NCBI GenBank assembly: GCA_018701055.1
Contig: JABIUH010000230.1
Location: 1 to 6,708 of the forward strand
Length of the DNA stretch: 6,708 nt
Direction: 5' to 3'
DNA from: Woeseia sp.
GTDB taxonomy: Bacteria; Pseudomonadota; Gammaproteobacteria; Steroidobacterales; Woeseiaceae
Notes under the pieces: model-generated
Told to the model about the DNA's origin: nothing
What the model saw: the letters and a program-made list of their open reading frames with translations, nothing else
Database searches by the model: none
Program-made: the position numbers and the translations under genes
Shown here: piece by piece, positions 5,601-6,708 of the stretch
Position numbering within the stretch: position 1 is the first letter of the stretch
Layout: each line of letters starts with the position of its first letter

Positions 5601-6708
5601 TCGAGGATAAATACCATGCATCGACGAGTGCTCGCTCTGCCACGCTCATTTCTGTCAAGTTGCCGATGGGCATCACCTGCAAGACGACCGTTTGCTGATG
5701 TATTCGTGTCGCTTCGGCCAGAATTTGTTCATCTGTATCCAGAATAACCCCGCCTGGCGCAGCCGGAAAGGCCGGGTGCGTTGGCGCAGCCGAATGACAA
5801 ATCGTGCAACGCATTTCGATTACCGGTCGCACCGTCGCCAGGTTAACGTGCTCATTGGTCGTAGCACGAGAGGCCGGCGCCAAAGCCGCGGCCAGCGCGC
5901 CTATTAATATTGCAGCGATGATAATCGGCCAGGGGGATGGCTTACCTCGATGGCGCGCGACAAAATAAATCCTAATCAAAGCGCCAATCAGGGTAATCGT
6001 AGTCAGAACAAGCCAGTTATATTCATGACTGTAAGTCAGCGCATAGTGATTGCTCGTCATGACGAACAACACCGGCAGCGTAAAATACGTGTTGTGAACG
6101 GAGCGCTGTTTTGCGCGGATACCATCCGCCGGATCCGGTTGCTCGTTCTGCTCAGAGGCCTGCAGCATGCGTCGCTGCCCGGGAATAATCACCATCAGGA
6201 CGTTTGCCACCATTATCGTTCCGAGAACCGCACCAAAGTGAATGTAGGCGCCTCTTCCGCTGAACAATTGACACAAACCCCAGGCAAGAAGCGCGATCAT
6301 CGCGAACAACACGACAGCGAAAACATTTTCGTTCTTGCCGAGCGGTGAACGACACATGGCGTCGTAGACAACCCAACCGCCCACCAAAAAACCAATCGCA
6401 ATTCCAATCGCTGTAGTAGGACTCAGGTCCGCTACAGACTTATCAATTAGATAGACCTCTGCACCGTACCAATAGACCAACGCCAACAAGAACATGCCGG
6501 TGATCCAGGTGGTATACGCCTCCCATTTGAACCAGTGCAGGGTTTCAGGCAAAACAGGCGGCGCGACTCGATATTTTTGGGCGTGATAAAAGCCACCCCC
6601 GTGCACCGACCACAATTCACCGCCAACGCCCTTTTCATCGTCGGCGGGTTCCTTCGGCGCTTCCAGAGAATTATCGAGCCAAATGAAATAAAACGATGAC
6701 CCGATCCA
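5593..6708 (-). CDS. puuD: Membrane urate oxidase with C-terminal cytochrome c (PuuD), 5' end cut
   Basis: PuuD oxidises urate to 5-hydroxyisourate in the inner membrane and hands electrons to its fused haem c, so unlike soluble uricase it need not make H2O2. The frame enters from the right edge; 371 residues are present, and probably only the first few dozen are missing. WIGSSFYFIWLDNSLEAPK at the very start and GVGGELWSVHGGGFYHAQKY (27-46) are Urate_ox_N (PF06181) signatures. About seven membrane segments follow, including ones around 67-85, 97-115, 129-146, 152-170, 205-222 and 227-244, plus one near 255-272. The periplasmic tail carries the haem motif CTICH (301-305, bases 5808-5794) and a likely axial Met in LQVMPIGN. 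The TTG at 6615 is internal and not the start, because conserved sequence continues upstream. It is the first gene visible of the operon. Confidence 0.95.
   Translation of the reverse strand, partial: WIGSSFYFIWLDNSLEAPKEPADDEKGVGGELWSVHGGGFYHAQKYRVAPPVLPETLHWFKWEAYTTWITGMFLLALVYWYGAEVYLIDKSVADLSPTTAIGIAIGFLVGGWVVYDAMCRSPLGKNENVFAVVLFAMIALLAWGLCQLFSGRGAYIHFGAVLGTIMVANVLMVIIPGQRRMLQASEQNEQPDPADGIRAKQRSVHNTYFTLPVLFVMTSNHYALTYSHEYNWLVLTTITLIGALIRIYFVARHRGKPSPWPIIIAAILIGALAAALAPASRATTNEHVNLATVRPVIEMRCTICHSAAPTHPAFPAAPGGVILDTDEQILAEATRIHQQTVVLQVMPIGNLTEMSVAERALVDAWYLSSNE

Noticed and set aside
5950..6348. Plus-strand frame of 132 codons within puuD
   Set aside because: It is antisense to the membrane segments of PuuD; its polar Arg/Gln/His-rich translation is typical of a shadow of hydrophobic coding sequence.
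6447..6615. TTG 6615 as the start of puuD
   Set aside because: Conserved PuuD sequence (WIGSSFYFIWLDNSL and GVGGEL) continues upstream in frame to the window edge, so the gene is truncated and starts outside.

Overview
The window looks like chromosomal DNA of a Gram-negative proteobacterium, most likely a gammaproteobacterium and possibly marine. The evidence is a membrane urate oxidase with a cytochrome c tail, a secreted sulfatase with a normal signal peptide, and an E. coli-like ureidoglycolate lyase. Base composition is mixed, near half G+C by eye. The taxonomic call is inference. I see no rRNA, tRNA, CRISPR array or insertion sequence.

Layout. Bases 1-852 (minus strand) hold the N-terminal part of an exported sulfatase that runs off the left edge. 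Bases 853-1160 are a non-coding divergent gap. Bases 1161-2357 (plus) encode a 398-residue protein with a Schlafen AlbA_2-type N-terminal domain and a C-terminal region I do not recognise. Bases 2389-2946 (minus) and 3024-3626 (plus) encode two paralogous COG2236-type purine phosphoribosyltransferases, transcribed away from each other across a 77-bp gap that carries a perfect 10-bp inverted repeat. From 6708 leftwards to 3623 (minus) runs a compact ureide-catabolism operon: puuD (5'-truncated at the right edge), uraD, alc and allA. Neighbouring genes there overlap by a few bases or are separated by about 8.

How the genes fit together. PuuD oxidises urate to 5-hydroxyisourate and passes electrons to its own haem c. 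UraD decarboxylates OHCU to S-allantoin. Allantoicase splits allantoate to ureidoglycolate and urea. AllA splits ureidoglycolate to glyoxylate and urea. The 5-hydroxyisourate hydrolase (UraH) and the allantoinase (PuuE/AllB) are not in the window and probably lie elsewhere, perhaps beyond the right edge. The phosphoribosyltransferase pair abuts this operon tail to tail (stop codons overlap by 3 bases). This suggests a purine locus in which bases can be salvaged to nucleotides or burned for nitrogen and carbon. One paralogue keeps the catalytic-type Asp of the PRPP loop (DTG) and the other has Ser there (STG), so the two probably differ in substrate or role.

The points most worth following are the divergent PRT pair with its mirrored leaders and altered PRPP loop, the sulfatase active-site motif CSQTR in place of CxPxR or CxAxR, and the AlbA_2 protein with an unassigned C-terminal half. 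I found no strong sign of a wholly new system. The PRT pair and the AlbA_2 protein are the best candidates for undescribed biology.
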